Shown: one piece after another, positions 1 to 8,390 of the stretch
Layout: every line of letters starts with the position of its first letter
Position numbering within the stretch: the first letter of the stretch is position 1
NCBI RefSeq assembly: GCF_003330765.1
Contig: NZ_CP024903.1
Coordinates: 62,001-126,000, forward strand
From: Burkholderia pyrrocinia
Lineage (GTDB): Bacteria; Pseudomonadota; Gammaproteobacteria; Burkholderiales; Burkholderiaceae
DNA: 64,000 nt
Reading direction: 5' to 3'
Position numbers and translations under genes: made by a program
Notes under the pieces: model-generated
Database searches by the model: none
Seen by the model: the letters and a program-made list of their open reading frames with translations, nothing else
What the model was told of the DNA's origin: nothing

Positions 1-829
1 CCTGCGTGACGACGGCCTTCAGCACCGACACGCGCGCATCGCCGCCGTGCGTGGCCAGCGTTTCGCGGATCGACAGCACCTTCTTGTCGAGATCCTTCTT
101 CGCTTCGCCGATCGAGCCGTTCCAGTAGATGTCGTGCGTGATCTGCTCGCCGAGATACGTGAACGCGGTCGTCTTCGCGCCGTCGGCCAGCACGCCGGCT
201 TCATGCAGCGCGTCGAGCCACATCTGCCAGTCCTCGCCGCCCATCACGGCGACGGTGCCGTCGATCTCTTCCTGCGTCGCCGGTTCGAGCGCGACGTCGC
301 GGATCACTTCCTTGTCGGTGTCGAGGCCGCGGAACGTGACCGCCTTGCCGATCGGCTTGAGCGTCGAGCTGATGGTTTCGCCCGTCTTCGGATGCGTGCG
401 GCGCGGTGCCGCGAGGCTGTAGACGACGAGATCGACCTTGCCGAGATCCTGCTTAATGGTGTCGATCGTGACCTGCTTGACCTTGTCGGAGAATGCGTCG
501 CCGTTGATGCTGCGCGCATAGAGCCCCTTTTCCGCCGCGAATTTCTCGAACGCGGCGCTGTTGTACCAGCCGGCCGTGCCGGGCTTCGATTCGCTGCCGG
601 CGCGCTCGAAGAACACGCCGAGCGTGTCCGCGCCCGAGCCGAATGCGGCCGAGATCCGGGCGGCGAGGCCGTAGCCGGTCGACGCGCCGATCACGAGCAC
701 CTTTTTCGGGCCATTGGCGATCGGGCCGTGCGAAGTCACGTAGTCGATCTGTTCCTTGACGTTGGCTTCGCAGCCGACCGGATGAGTCGTCACGCAGATG
801 AAGCCACGCACGCGCGGTTTGATGATCAT
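1..829 (-). CDS. fabV: trans-2-enoyl-CoA / enoyl-ACP reductase FabV (3' part outside the window)
   Basis: NAD(P)H-dependent enoyl reductase of the FabV family, which catalyses the last step of fatty-acid elongation in the cytoplasm and is known to be insensitive to triclosan. The first 276 residues are in the window. Seen: the N-terminal [11 protein letters not shown] start, a Rossmann nucleotide loop [15 protein letters not shown] near residues 45-57, and the family Tyr-x8-Lys active site as Y235 and K244, the numbering known for Burkholderia FabV. An AAGAGG ribosome site lies 5 bases before the ATG. The gene is divergent from the GbsR-type regulator at 990, and that gene's operator lies 113 bp from the fabV start, so shared control is possible. 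Full FabV proteins have about 400 residues; the rest is cut off by the window edge. Confidence 0.95.
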   Translation of the reverse strand, partial: MIIKPRVRGFICVTTHPVGCEANVKEQIDYVTSHGPIANGPKKVLVIGASTGYGLAARISAAFGSGADTLGVFFERAGSESKPGTAGWYNSAAFEKFAAEKGLYARSINGDAFSDKVKQVTIDTIKQDLGKVDLVVYSLAAPRRTHPKTGETISSTLKPIGKAVTFRGLDTDKEVIRDVALEPATQEEIDGTVAVMGGEDWQMWLDALHEAGVLADGAKTTAFTYLGEQITHDIYWNGSIGEAKKDLDKKVLSIRETLATHGGDARVSVLKAVVTQ

Positions 830-941
830 GGAAACCTCTTGTCAGAAAGGCGGAAACGGCCTGAAATCGGAAAAATCCCGCGCATTGTAAAGGAAGCCGC
901 CGATCGCGGGCGGGCGCGGCCGGAAGCTGCCGGATCGCCCG

Positions 942-967
942 GTTATTTCTCTCTTGACAGAAATAAC
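942..967. promoter_or_regulatory. 26-bp operator site 1 overlapping the promoter of the GbsR-type gene
   Basis: Inverted repeat GTTATTTCTCT-N4-ACAGAAATAAC (10 of 11 arm positions pair). It overlaps a promoter made of a perfect -35 TTGACA (954-959), a 17-bp spacer and TAAATT (977-982). A near-identical site lies at 1568-1593. Binding by the product of the gene at 990 is inferred from position and repetition. Confidence 0.75.
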
Positions 968-989
968 TGAAATGACTAAATTTCACGTC

Positions 990-1523
990 ATGGAACTCAC
1001 ACCGATTGCCGAACGATTCATTCTCCACTGGGGCGAAATGGGCTCGCGGTGGGGCGTCAACCGAACCGTCTCGCAGATCCACGCGCTGCTCTACCTGGCT
1101 GGCCGGCCGGTCGCGGCCGACGAGATCGCCGAGACGCTCAACGTCGCGCGCTCCAACGTCAGCACGAGCCTGAAGGAACTGCAGGCGTGGCGGCTTGCGA
1201 AGGTCGTGCATGTGCTGGGCGACCGCCGCGATCATTTCGAGACGTCGACCGACATCTGGGAACTGTTCAAGCTGATCGTCGAAGGGCGCCGGCAGCGCGA
1301 GATCGAGCCGACGCTTACGGTGTTGCGCGATTGCCTGACGAATCCCGAGATCGCCAACGAGAGCCGCGAGACCGAACAGCGCATCCGCGACACGCTGCAG
1401 TTCGTCGAGACGCTCACGACCTGGTCGGACGAGATGCTGCGACTCAAGCCCGATACGCTGATGAAGGCGCTCGGCATCGGCGCGAAGATCAGCCAGACGG
1501 TCAGGCGCAAGCCGTCGAAGTAA
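990..1523 (+). CDS. GbsR/MarR-family transcriptional regulator
   Basis: Winged-helix repressor of about 177 residues, resembling the GbsR/MarR-like group (start MELTPIAERFILHWGEMG; helix-turn-helix around ADEIAETLNVARSNVSTSLKEL). In-frame ATG or TTG codons also exist at 972 and 954. The start at 990 is preferred because the promoter TTGACA-N17-TAAATT (954-982) places transcription initiation at about 988-990, which would give a leaderless mRNA; no ribosome site precedes any of the starts. Operator 942-967 overlaps the -35, which suggests autorepression. A matching operator precedes the SDR-DoxX gene at 1612, the likely target. The effector is unknown. Confidence 0.85.
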   Translation: MELTPIAERFILHWGEMGSRWGVNRTVSQIHALLYLAGRPVAADEIAETLNVARSNVSTSLKELQAWRLAKVVHVLGDRRDHFETSTDIWELFKLIVEGRRQREIEPTLTVLRDCLTNPEIANESRETEQRIRDTLQFVETLTTWSDEMLRLKPDTLMKALGIGAKISQTVRRKPSK

Positions 1524-1567
1524 GCGGTATGGGAAGTGCGGGCAGGCAGCCCGCATTTTTTGGGGTC

Positions 1568-1593
1568 GTTGTTTCTGTCGTTACAGAAATAAC
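1568..1593. promoter_or_regulatory. 26-bp operator site 2 upstream of the SDR-DoxX gene
   Basis: GTTGTTTCTGT-N4-ACAGAAATAAC. The right half is identical to that of the site at 942-967, and the spacer length is the same. It lies 18 bp before the SDR-DoxX start at 1612 and overlaps its likely promoter (TAAATA at 1596-1601). Confidence 0.75.
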
Positions 1594-1611
1594 TGTAAAT
1601 AGAGGATGAAA

Positions 1612-2931
1612 ATGAACGCAGTCTTGCCGTCGACCCGCCAGCATGGCCGCACCGGGGCGTGCAGCATGACCGTCCTCGTCTGCGGCGCGAACGGCTTCAT
1701 CGGCCGGGCACTGTGCGCGCAGCTCGAAGCCGGCGGCCATCGCGTGCTGCGCGGCGTGCGTCATGCGGCCGGCCCGTGCGACGTCGCGATTGACTTCGCG
1801 AAGGACATCGATCCTGAATCGTGGCTTGCGCGGCTGGAGGGCGTCGACGTGGTGATCAATGCGGTCGGCATCCTCGGCGATCAACGCGGCGCGACGCTCG
1901 ACACCGTGCATCGCGCCGCGCCGTGCGCGCTTTTCACAGCGTGCTGCCGTACGCGCGTGCGGCGCGTGATCCAGATTTCGGCGCTCGGCGCCGAGCGCGG
2001 CGATACGCGGTACTTCGCGAGCAAGGACGCGGCTGACCGCTTCCTGCAGACGCTGCCGATCGATTTCCGGATCGTGCGCCCCGCGCTCGTCTACGGCGCG
2101 GCCGGCACGTCGGCGCGGTTGTTCCGGATGCTCGCGAGCCTGCCCGTGCAGGCACTGCCGGCGGGCGGCCATCAACGGCTGCGCCCCGTGCACGTCGACG
2201 ATCTCGCCGAACTCGTCGCGCGGCTCGTCGCGCAGTGCGTCGATTCGCCCGCGGCCGGCAGCCCGGTGATCGACGTGGTCGGCAACGACGAAGTCGAATA
2301 CCGCGAGATGCTGGCCTGCTACCGCGCCGCTCTGGGATTTCCGCCGGCCGCCTGCGTGACGCTGCCGGGCCCGCTGGCCGGCGCGGCGGCCGCGCTGCTC
2401 GGCATGCTGCCGGGCGCGATGTTCACGCGTGACACGTGGACGATGCTGCGCGGCGGGAACACCGGCGATCCGGCGGCCGCCACGGCCGTGCTCGGCCGGC
2501 CGCCGCGCGGTATCGGCGGTTTCATCGGCGCGGAGGCCGCTGCGCTGCGTCGCGACGCGCTCGCGATGTGGCGGCGCCCGTTGCTGCTGGGCGCGCTCGC
2601 GATCGTCTGGATCTGGACGGCCATCGCAAGCGCGTTCATTCATCCGCTGGGCGCGAGCCTCGCGCTGCTCGCGCATGCGCACCTGACGGGGCTGCCTGCG
2701 CTGATCGCGCTCTACGCGGCAAGCGCGCTGGACTTCGCGTTCGGCATCGCGACCGTCGTCGCGCCGTCCCGCCGCCTGTGGGCCGCGCAAGCCGCGCTGA
2801 TCGTCGCGTATTCGGCTGTCATCGCGGTCACGATGCCCGGCCTGCTGGCCGAACCGTTCGGCCCCGTGCTCAAGAACGTGCCGATTCTCGCCATCCTGTT
2901 GATCCTGTTTGCAGAAGAAGAACAAGCATGA
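1612..2931 (+). CDS. SDR (atypical, NmrA/YbjT-like) oxidoreductase fused to a DoxX-like membrane domain
   Basis: The N-terminal half is an NAD(P)-binding Rossmann domain (MTVLVCGANGFIGRAL; GxxGFIG loop) related to extended/atypical short-chain dehydrogenases. The C-terminal ~120 residues carry four hydrophobic segments of the DoxX-like type, starting around WRRPLLLGALAIVWIW, so the enzyme is probably anchored at the inner membrane. AGAGG at 1601-1605 supports the ATG at 1612; the conserved domain begins at Met 1666, which is an alternative start. The stop overlaps the ATG of the DUF2269 gene (ATGA), so the two are translationally coupled. Control by the GbsR-type repressor is suggested by the operator at 1568-1593. 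The substrate is unknown. Confidence 0.85.
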   Translation: MNAVLPSTRQHGRTGACSMTVLVCGANGFIGRALCAQLEAGGHRVLRGVRHAAGPCDVAIDFAKDIDPESWLARLEGVDVVINAVGILGDQRGATLDTVHRAAPCALFTACCRTRVRRVIQISALGAERGDTRYFASKDAADRFLQTLPIDFRIVRPALVYGAAGTSARLFRMLASLPVQALPAGGHQRLRPVHVDDLAELVARLVAQCVDSPAAGSPVIDVVGNDEVEYREMLACYRAALGFPPAACVTLPGPLAGAAAALLGMLPGAMFTRDTWTMLRGGNTGDPAAATAVLGRPPRGIGGFIGAEAAALRRDALAMWRRPLLLGALAIVWIWTAIASAFIHPLGASLALLAHAHLTGLPALIALYAASALDFAFGIATVVAPSRRLWAAQAALIVAYSAVIAVTMPGLLAEPFGPVLKNVPILAILLILFAEEEQA

Positions 2932-3398
2932 ATACCTATCTCGTCGTCAAGGCGCTGCATATCCTGTCCTCGGTGCTGCTGGTCGGCACGGGGTTCGGCA
3001 CCGCGTTCTACCTGTTCTTCGCGAACCGCACGCGGTCGGTGCCCGCGATCGCGGCCGTGTCGCGACTCGTGGTGCGCGCGGACTGGTGGTTCACGACGCC
3101 GGCCGTGATCTTCCAGCCGGCGTCCGGGCTGTGGCTCGCGCACACGGCCGGCTGGCCGTGGCATACGCCGTGGCTCATGGCATCGATCGTGCTGTACGCG
3201 ATCGCCGGCGCGTGCTGGCTGCCGGTCGTGTGGCTGCAGGTCGAACTCGCCGCGATCGCGAAGCTCGCTCACGCGGGCGGCGACGCCGCACTGCCGGAGC
3301 GGTACTGGCGCTATGCGAAGCGCTGGGAACTGCTCGGCTATCCGGCGTTCTTCGCGATGCTGTCCGTCTACTTCCTGATGGTGCTCAAGCCGATGTAG
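2928..3398 (+). CDS. DUF2269-family integral membrane protein
   Basis: A 156-residue protein with four predicted membrane helices and the family opening YLVVKALHILSSVLLVGTGFGTAFY, including the histidine in the first helix. DUF2269 proteins have no established function. It overlaps the preceding SDR-DoxX gene by four bases, forming a two-gene operon; a redox partnership in the membrane is plausible but not shown. A stem without a U tract follows at 3405-3425. Confidence 0.85.
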   Translation: MNTYLVVKALHILSSVLLVGTGFGTAFYLFFANRTRSVPAIAAVSRLVVRADWWFTTPAVIFQPASGLWLAHTAGWPWHTPWLMASIVLYAIAGACWLPVVWLQVELAAIAKLAHAGGDAALPERYWRYAKRWELLGYPAFFAMLSVYFLMVLKPM

Positions 3399-3404
3399 GC
3401 GTGT

Positions 3405-3425
3405 CGCCGCTGCGCGGGAGCGGCG
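3405..3425 (+). terminator. hairpin after the SDR-DoxX/DUF2269 operon
   Basis: 7-bp perfect stem CGCCGCT/AGCGGCG with a 7-base loop just after the DUF2269 stop. It has no T tract, so its strength as a terminator is uncertain. Confidence 0.35.
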
Positions 3426-3496
3426 GTGCGGCATACCTGAAAGCAGTCAATCGATTCACGTTCCGGTTTCCGACGGCCGAGCACGCGTTGCGCGAC

Positions 3497-3511
3497 CTGA
3501 CGAATCGTCAG
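3497..3511. promoter_or_regulatory. 15-bp palindrome upstream of the GST gene
   Basis: CTGACGA-A-TCGTCAG, perfect 7-bp arms, 123 bp before the glutathione transferase start. Possible operator; no regulator gene is adjacent. Confidence 0.3.
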
Positions 3512-3634
3512 CATGCCGATTTCGCACGCACGGCCTGCCGTTTCCATCGAGGTCGTGTATAAATTCGACGTGAACGCGCGCGGGACGTTTCGTGCGTCCC
3601 GCACGCTCCGCATCCGACCTCACAAGGAGCCTGC

Positions 3635-4258
3635 ATGCTGCACATCCTCGGCAAGATCCCGTCCATCAACGTCCGCAAGGTGCTCTGGCTGTGCACCGAG
3701 CTGAAGTTGCCGTTCGAACAGGAAGACTGGGGCGCGGGCTTCCGCACCACCAATGATCCGACCTATCTCGCGCTGAATCCGAATGCTCTTGTGCCCGTCA
3801 TCAAGGACGACGATTTCGTGCTCTGGGAATCGAACACGATCATCCGCTACCTCGCGAACCGCTACGGCGGCGACGCGCTCTATCCGGCCGAGCCGCAGGC
3901 GCGCGCACGGGTCGATCAATGGATCGACTGGCAGGGCGCGGACCTGAACCGCTCGTGGGTCGGCGCGTTCCTCGGCCTCGTGCGGAAATCGCCCGATCAT
4001 CAAGATCCGGACGGAATCGCGCAGTCGATCGCGGGCTGGACGAAGCACATGCGCGTGCTGAATGCGCAGCTCGAATCGACCGGCGCGTTCGTGGCCGGCG
4101 ACCACTTCACGCTGGCCGATATTCCGATCGGCCTGTCGGTGAACCGCTGGTTCGGCACGCCGTTCGAGCATCCGGATTTCCCGGCGGTGTCGCGCTATAT
4201 CGAACGTCTTGCGACGCGCGAAGGCTTCAAGACCTACGCCGGCAGCGCGAATCCGTGA
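3635..4258 (+). CDS. glutathione S-transferase family protein
   Basis: A 207-residue cytosolic glutathione transferase: N-terminal thioredoxin-like domain (residues 1-80; motif [20 protein letters not shown] holds the cis-Pro and the Glu-Ser glutathione-binding pair) followed by an all-helical C-terminal domain. An AAGGAG ribosome site lies six bases before the ATG. It is a single gene with a 15-bp palindrome about 120 bp upstream. The substrate class cannot be told from sequence. Confidence 0.9.
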   Translation: MLHILGKIPSINVRKVLWLCTELKLPFEQEDWGAGFRTTNDPTYLALNPNALVPVIKDDDFVLWESNTIIRYLANRYGGDALYPAEPQARARVDQWIDWQGADLNRSWVGAFLGLVRKSPDHQDPDGIAQSIAGWTKHMRVLNAQLESTGAFVAGDHFTLADIPIGLSVNRWFGTPFEHPDFPAVSRYIERLATREGFKTYAGSANP

Positions 4259-4333
4259 CGCATCGCAGGTAGCGCGCGGCGCGGCGGCGTTGCGACTGCC
4301 ACCGCAGCACGGCCGGCATGTACGGGCCCGCCG

Positions 4334-5746
4334 TCACTCGCCGGGCGCCGGCACGGCGTCGAGCACGCGCGCGAGAAACGCCTCGTGATTCCACGCCGAT
4401 TCCGGCCGCGACAGCCCGAGCCGCACGACCACCAGTTGCCGGCTCGGCACCACGCTCACGAACTGGCCTTCATGGCCGACCGCATGAAACGCGTCGGCCG
4501 GCATCGCACTCGCGTGCGGATCGCGATCGTTGAACGGCTCCGGCACCTTGACCCACAGATGCGCGCCGAATTCCTGGCGCGTCGACTGCGGCGTCGCGCG
4601 CGTCAGGTAGCGCACCCAGCCCGCCGGCAGCCGCCGCTGCCCGTTCCACACACCGTCCTGCAGCAGAAGCTGCCCGAAGCGCGCCCAGTCGCGCGCGCTC
4701 GCATACATGTACGACGGGCTGCCGAGCGTGCCGGCCGCATCGGGCTCGAACACCGCGCTGCGCATCCCGAGCGGCGCGAACAGTGCGCGGCGCGGAAACG
4801 CGAGGTAGTCGTCCTCGCTGCCGCCCATCGCTTCGCGCATCACTCGCGCGACGATCGCGCTCGTGCCGCTCGAGTAGTACCACTGCGTGCCCGGTGTCGC
4901 GGCGAGCGGTTTCGCCGATGCGAACCGCGCGGTATCGGGTTGCGTGAACAGCATCACGGCGACGTCGGACAGCGGGTCGTCGTAGTCCTCGTTGAATTGC
5001 AGGCCGCTCGTCATCCGCAGCAACTCGTCGAGCGTGATGGCCGCACGCGGGTCGCCGCTGCCGCGCCATTCGGGCAGCAGCGCCGATGCATCGGGCGACA
5101 GCTTGTGTTGCGCGACGAGCATGCCGACCAGCGTGGCCGTCACGGTCTTCGTCATCGACCAGCCGGGCAGCGGCGTGTCGGCCGTGAAGCCGGGCGCATA
5201 GCGTTCGGCGATCACCTGGCCGCGCCACATCACGACGACCGCGCGCGTGCGCCGCGGCCGCGCCGGATCGGGTTCGTCGAACGCGCGGTCGAGCGCGGTC
5301 TGCAGCTTGTGCGCATCGACGCCGGCGGGCGGCGTAGCCGGTGCCGGCGGCGCGGGCGGCGGATCGGGGAGGAGCGGCAACGCGGCCGGTAGTGTGGCCG
5401 GCAAAGCGCCGGGCGACGGCCCGAGCGCGAGCGTGCAGCCGAGCCCGGGCCGGAAGTCGGCCTCGCGCTCGGCGAAGCCGGCGAAGGTCGCCACGGCGCG
5501 ATGATGGTCGGGATCGAGCGACGGGCGCACCAGTTTCAGCAGCGGATGCACGCCGGCCATGATGTCGACGTCGATCACGGACGCGGCCGGGCGGCCCGAC
5601 ACGTACACGCCGGAACACAGCGCCTTCGCCGCATAGCCGGTGGCGATCGGCGCGAGCCGCGACAGCATGTATCCGGCATAGCCGACCGCGGCCAGCAGCA
5701 CGAGGGCGGCGCCCCGTCGGATCAACGGCTTGATGGGTGTCGTCAT
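4334..5746 (-). CDS. serine hydrolase, class C beta-lactamase-like
   Basis: A 470-residue protein with one N-terminal membrane segment (GAALVLLAAVGYAGYMLS), a Pro/Ala-rich linker (about 112-142), then a beta-lactamase/esterase domain with the catalytic SxxK motif GWSMTK (S197, K200) and a YSS motif in the place of Tyr-x-Asn. Family members hydrolyse esters or peptides in the periplasm and few are true beta-lactamases; the substrate is unknown. Start at MTTPIKPLIRR, with GAGG about ten bases upstream. An open reading extension further upstream lacks homology features and was rejected. Confidence 0.85.
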   Translation of the reverse strand: MTTPIKPLIRRGAALVLLAAVGYAGYMLSRLAPIATGYAAKALCSGVYVSGRPAASVIDVDIMAGVHPLLKLVRPSLDPDHHRAVATFAGFAEREADFRPGLGCTLALGPSPGALPATLPAALPLLPDPPPAPPAPATPPAGVDAHKLQTALDRAFDEPDPARPRRTRAVVVMWRGQVIAERYAPGFTADTPLPGWSMTKTVTATLVGMLVAQHKLSPDASALLPEWRGSGDPRAAITLDELLRMTSGLQFNEDYDDPLSDVAVMLFTQPDTARFASAKPLAATPGTQWYYSSGTSAIVARVMREAMGGSEDDYLAFPRRALFAPLGMRSAVFEPDAAGTLGSPSYMYASARDWARFGQLLLQDGVWNGQRRLPAGWVRYLTRATPQSTRQEFGAHLWVKVPEPFNDRDPHASAMPADAFHAVGHEGQFVSVVPSRQLVVVRLGLSRPESAWNHEAFLARVLDAVPAPGE

Positions 5747-5938
5747 GCGCGAGCGTCCTCGGTTGTCTGCAGGCAGGCCGTGAACCGGCAGTGTCGCAGG
5801 TTCGGGCGAGCGGTGGCAATCGCGGGTGCAAGCGATGCCGGGCGGCGTCGATCGGACGCATGTTGCCCGGCGTGTGCGAATCGAATGTGTCGGTCGCCAT
5901 GTTCGAACGGGCCGCATGCGGCCCGTTCCCGTGGCGCG

Positions 5939-7132
5939 TCATTGCATGTTGTTGTTGTTGTTGTTGTTGTTGTTGTCGGGACGCAATGTCCAGACCGTCG
6001 CGGTATTCGTGTTGTCGTCGACGGCCGCGAATTGCGGCTGGCCTTTGCTGCCTCGCCCGAATGCAAGACCGAATGCCGCCCCCGGCACGGTATCGACCTG
6101 CATTTGCGCGACGAAGCGCCCGTCGACCGTGAATTCGACGATCTCGCTCGGCTGCTGCGGGTCGGCGTTGACCGCATCGCCGTTCGCGGTCACGAGATGA
6201 CCGTTCGACGCGAGCGCCAGCGCGAGCGGGCCGTGCAGGTGCACCTTGTCGAAGTAGATCATCCGTCCGACACCGCCGTTGCGATTCGTCGCCGCGGCGT
6301 TCTGGATCGCGAACACCGCGTTGTCGCCCGTCGACGCGACATACAGGACGTCGCGGTTCGGGTCGTACGCGAGGCCGGTCGGGCCGACGACGAGTGCATT
6401 GGGATCGGTCCGGTTCACGTAGCCCGACGCGATGATGCGCGAGCTCGGCAGCATCGTGACGCCGTCGTTGCCGATCGCCAGCTCGATCCGTGCGACCGTG
6501 CCGTTCAGCACGTTCGACACGAACGCGGTCACGCGCTGGCCGCGATCGATCACCGTCATGTCCCACGGCCCGTCGAGCAGCGCGGCGCTGACCAGTTGCG
6601 TGACGAGATTGCCCGCCGGATTGATGACGAGCAGCGAACCCGGCCCGACCACGGTCTTGCCGTCTGGCGCCGGGACGTTACCGACCAGCACGAAGCCGCT
6701 GCGCAGTACCACGAGCGCGGTCGTCAGGCCGAGATTGCTGCCTTGGAAGAACGTCGCCGGCGTATTGCCGGGCGACAGCTTCACGATCGTCGTGCCGGTG
6801 CCTTGCGTGTTCGATGCCGCGTTGAAGTTGGACACGACGACGTCACCCGGTTTCAGCGGGCTCCAGGCTGGCACGCCGTACGGCACGAACGCGATGCCGT
6901 ACGGATTGAGATCGCCGTTGGCGGGCACGGTCGATGCGGTGACCGACGAAGGCGGCAGGATGATGTCGCTGCTGCCGGCCCATGCGAAAGTCGACGACAG
7001 TACGACCAGCCCTGCGCCGCAAGCCGCTCGGCATAGCGTGCGCGCAATCGCGTGCGAGGTGCGCACGAATGCCGGCGGGTGATTGGCGAAGACGATCGGG
7101 GCGGGCGAACGACAGGAGGGGAGAGGGTCCAT
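5939..7132 (-). CDS. secreted NHL/beta-propeller-like protein with a C-terminal poly-Asn tract
   Basis: A 397-residue exported protein: a long basic n-region, hydrophobic core and AWA cleavage site near residue 52, followed by repeated blades of the NHL/SMP-30 type (for example GLAYDPNRDVLYVASTGDNA and GAAFGLAFGRGSKGQPQFAA). The last codons are nine consecutive AAC (Asn) followed by Met-Gln-stop, read from a (GTT)9 microsatellite at 5948-5974. Function is unknown; such propellers usually bind a ligand or partner outside the membrane. GGAG lies nine bases before the ATG at 7132. The poly-Asn tail is in frame, so repeat-number changes would alter only tail length. Confidence 0.75.
   Translation of the reverse strand: MDPLPSCRSPAPIVFANHPPAFVRTSHAIARTLCRAACGAGLVVLSSTFAWAGSSDIILPPSSVTASTVPANGDLNPYGIAFVPYGVPAWSPLKPGDVVVSNFNAASNTQGTGTTIVKLSPGNTPATFFQGSNLGLTTALVVLRSGFVLVGNVPAPDGKTVVGPGSLLVINPAGNLVTQLVSAALLDGPWDMTVIDRGQRVTAFVSNVLNGTVARIELAIGNDGVTMLPSSRIIASGYVNRTDPNALVVGPTGLAYDPNRDVLYVASTGDNAVFAIQNAAATNRNGGVGRMIYFDKVHLHGPLALALASNGHLVTANGDAVNADPQQPSEIVEFTVDGRFVAQMQVDTVPGAAFGLAFGRGSKGQPQFAAVDDNTNTATVWTLRPDNNNNNNNNNMQ
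5948..5977. repeat. (GTT)9 trinucleotide microsatellite
   Basis: Nine GTT units followed by GTC on the plus strand. On the minus strand they encode Asp plus nine Asn just before the stop of the beta-propeller gene. Tri-nucleotide tracts are prone to slippage, and here changes stay in frame. Confidence 0.9.
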
Positions 7133-7417
7133 GGCATGACTCCGGTTGATGATGGCGAGCAGTCATCCCGGCTGCCGGCCAGCGCAGCCGACGGGTGTCC
7201 GGCGCCGGTTCGCGATCGTGCCGTGCGAACCCACGCTCGGAATAAACGGATGGCGACGGCTGCTTATTCCATCCGGTTACGCACATTGCATGCGGGCCGG
7301 CATCCATTGTTCGCTGCAATGGCGACACGGCCTGACAGGTTGAAATATCGGTCGCCGTCGGCCGATAATCGTCCGGCATCGAACGTTCACCCATTCCAAC
7401 CGTTATCGGAAAACGCC

Positions 7418-7837
7418 ATGTCCTACGACAACAACAACCCGTTCGCCAGAATCCTGCGCGGCGAACTGCCGTGCGTGAAGGTCGCGGAAGACGACGCGAC
7501 CCTCGTGATCATGGATCTCATGCCGCAGGCCGACGGTCACGTGCTCGTGATCCCGAAGGAGCCGGCCGCGCAGATCTTCGAGCTGTCCGGCGATGCGGCC
7601 GCGGCCGGCATCCGCATGACGCAGCGCGTCGCGGCGGCGGTGCGCGCGGCGCTCGAGCCGGACGGCGTGTTCATTGGCCAGTTCAACGGCGCGGCGGCCG
7701 GCCAGACGGTTCCGCATGTGCACTTCCACGTGATTCCGCGCTGGGAAGGCGCCGAGCTGCGGATGCATGCGCGCGACATCGCCGACGCGGCGACGCTCGA
7801 GGCGATCGCGCAGCGCATTCGCGCGCGCTTCGTGTAA
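7418..7837 (+). CDS. HIT (histidine triad) family hydrolase
   Basis: A 139-residue protein of the HIT superfamily (HinT-like nucleotide phosphoramidase or Ap4A hydrolase). The catalytic triad motif HVHFH is at residues 100-104, and the N-terminal part has the conserved FARILRGELP and GHVLVIPK segments. Cytoplasmic. A monocistronic gene; upstream (7133-7417) no other gene was found. Confidence 0.92.
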   Translation: MSYDNNNPFARILRGELPCVKVAEDDATLVIMDLMPQADGHVLVIPKEPAAQIFELSGDAAAAGIRMTQRVAAAVRAALEPDGVFIGQFNGAAAGQTVPHVHFHVIPRWEGAELRMHARDIADAATLEAIAQRIRARFV

Positions 7838-8079
7838 CGCGTCGACCGCACGCGGCGCGGCGGCCGGCCGCCGCGCCGTCATCCCCTGTTTCGGCGGTCA
7901 CGCGAGGTAACACGTGTAACCGCCCGCGAAACTCGGCCCGGCAAGCCCGGCGCTAGACTCGGCGCATTACTTCATCGAGCGACAGGAAGGGCGGATCGCC
8001 TCTTCGTGCCGGCCGCCGCACGTCGCGGCGGCGCGGCCTTCGCGAGGTGCCACTCGTCTTTTGCGCCGGGAATCGAGCC

Positions 8080-8244
8080 ATGACCAGACTTCTCATCACG
8101 CTTGCCCTGATCGGCGGCCTGTCCGGCTGCTACGTCGCGCCGCCGTACGGCTATGCGCCTGCGCCGTACGGCTATGGTTATGCGCCGGCGTATTACGCGC
8201 CGCCCGTCAGCGTCGGAATCGGCGGCAACTTCCGCATCCGCTGA
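8080..8244 (+). CDS. small Tyr/Pro-rich lipoprotein
   Basis: A 54-residue protein. The signal peptide ends in a lipobox, LIGGLSGC (Cys 17), predicting lipidation and membrane anchoring. The mature part is short repeats of Ala-Pro-Tyr-Gly-Tyr (APPYGYAPAPYGYGYAPAYY). Such short Tyr/Pro-rich lipoproteins are common in Burkholderia and have no known role. Confidence 0.7.
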   Translation: MTRLLITLALIGGLSGCYVAPPYGYAPAPYGYGYAPAYYAPPVSVGIGGNFRIR

Positions 8245-8390
8245 TCCGGCGCCGGGCGCGGGCCTTGCCCGCACCGGCCCGGGCCGGCGCCATTCGCCGG
8301 ACGATTCGCGCGCCGCATGACGACGGCGCGCTGCGCATCGCGCGCGCGGTTCCTATACTTCACAGGAAATCGCATCCCGGCGAGGCAGTC

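Noticed and set aside
5948..5977. GTT repeats as a CRISPR-like array
   Set aside because: A simple trinucleotide tract with no spacers; no cas gene in the window.
4470..6566. 698-codon minus-strand open frame overlapping the serine hydrolase
   Set aside because: Different frame from the hydrolase, Arg-rich and without motifs; the hydrolase frame carries the catalytic residues.
7906..7921. GGTAACACGTGTAACC as an operator
   Set aside because: Only the central ACACGTGT pairs fully; outer arms mismatch, and there is no nearby regulator.
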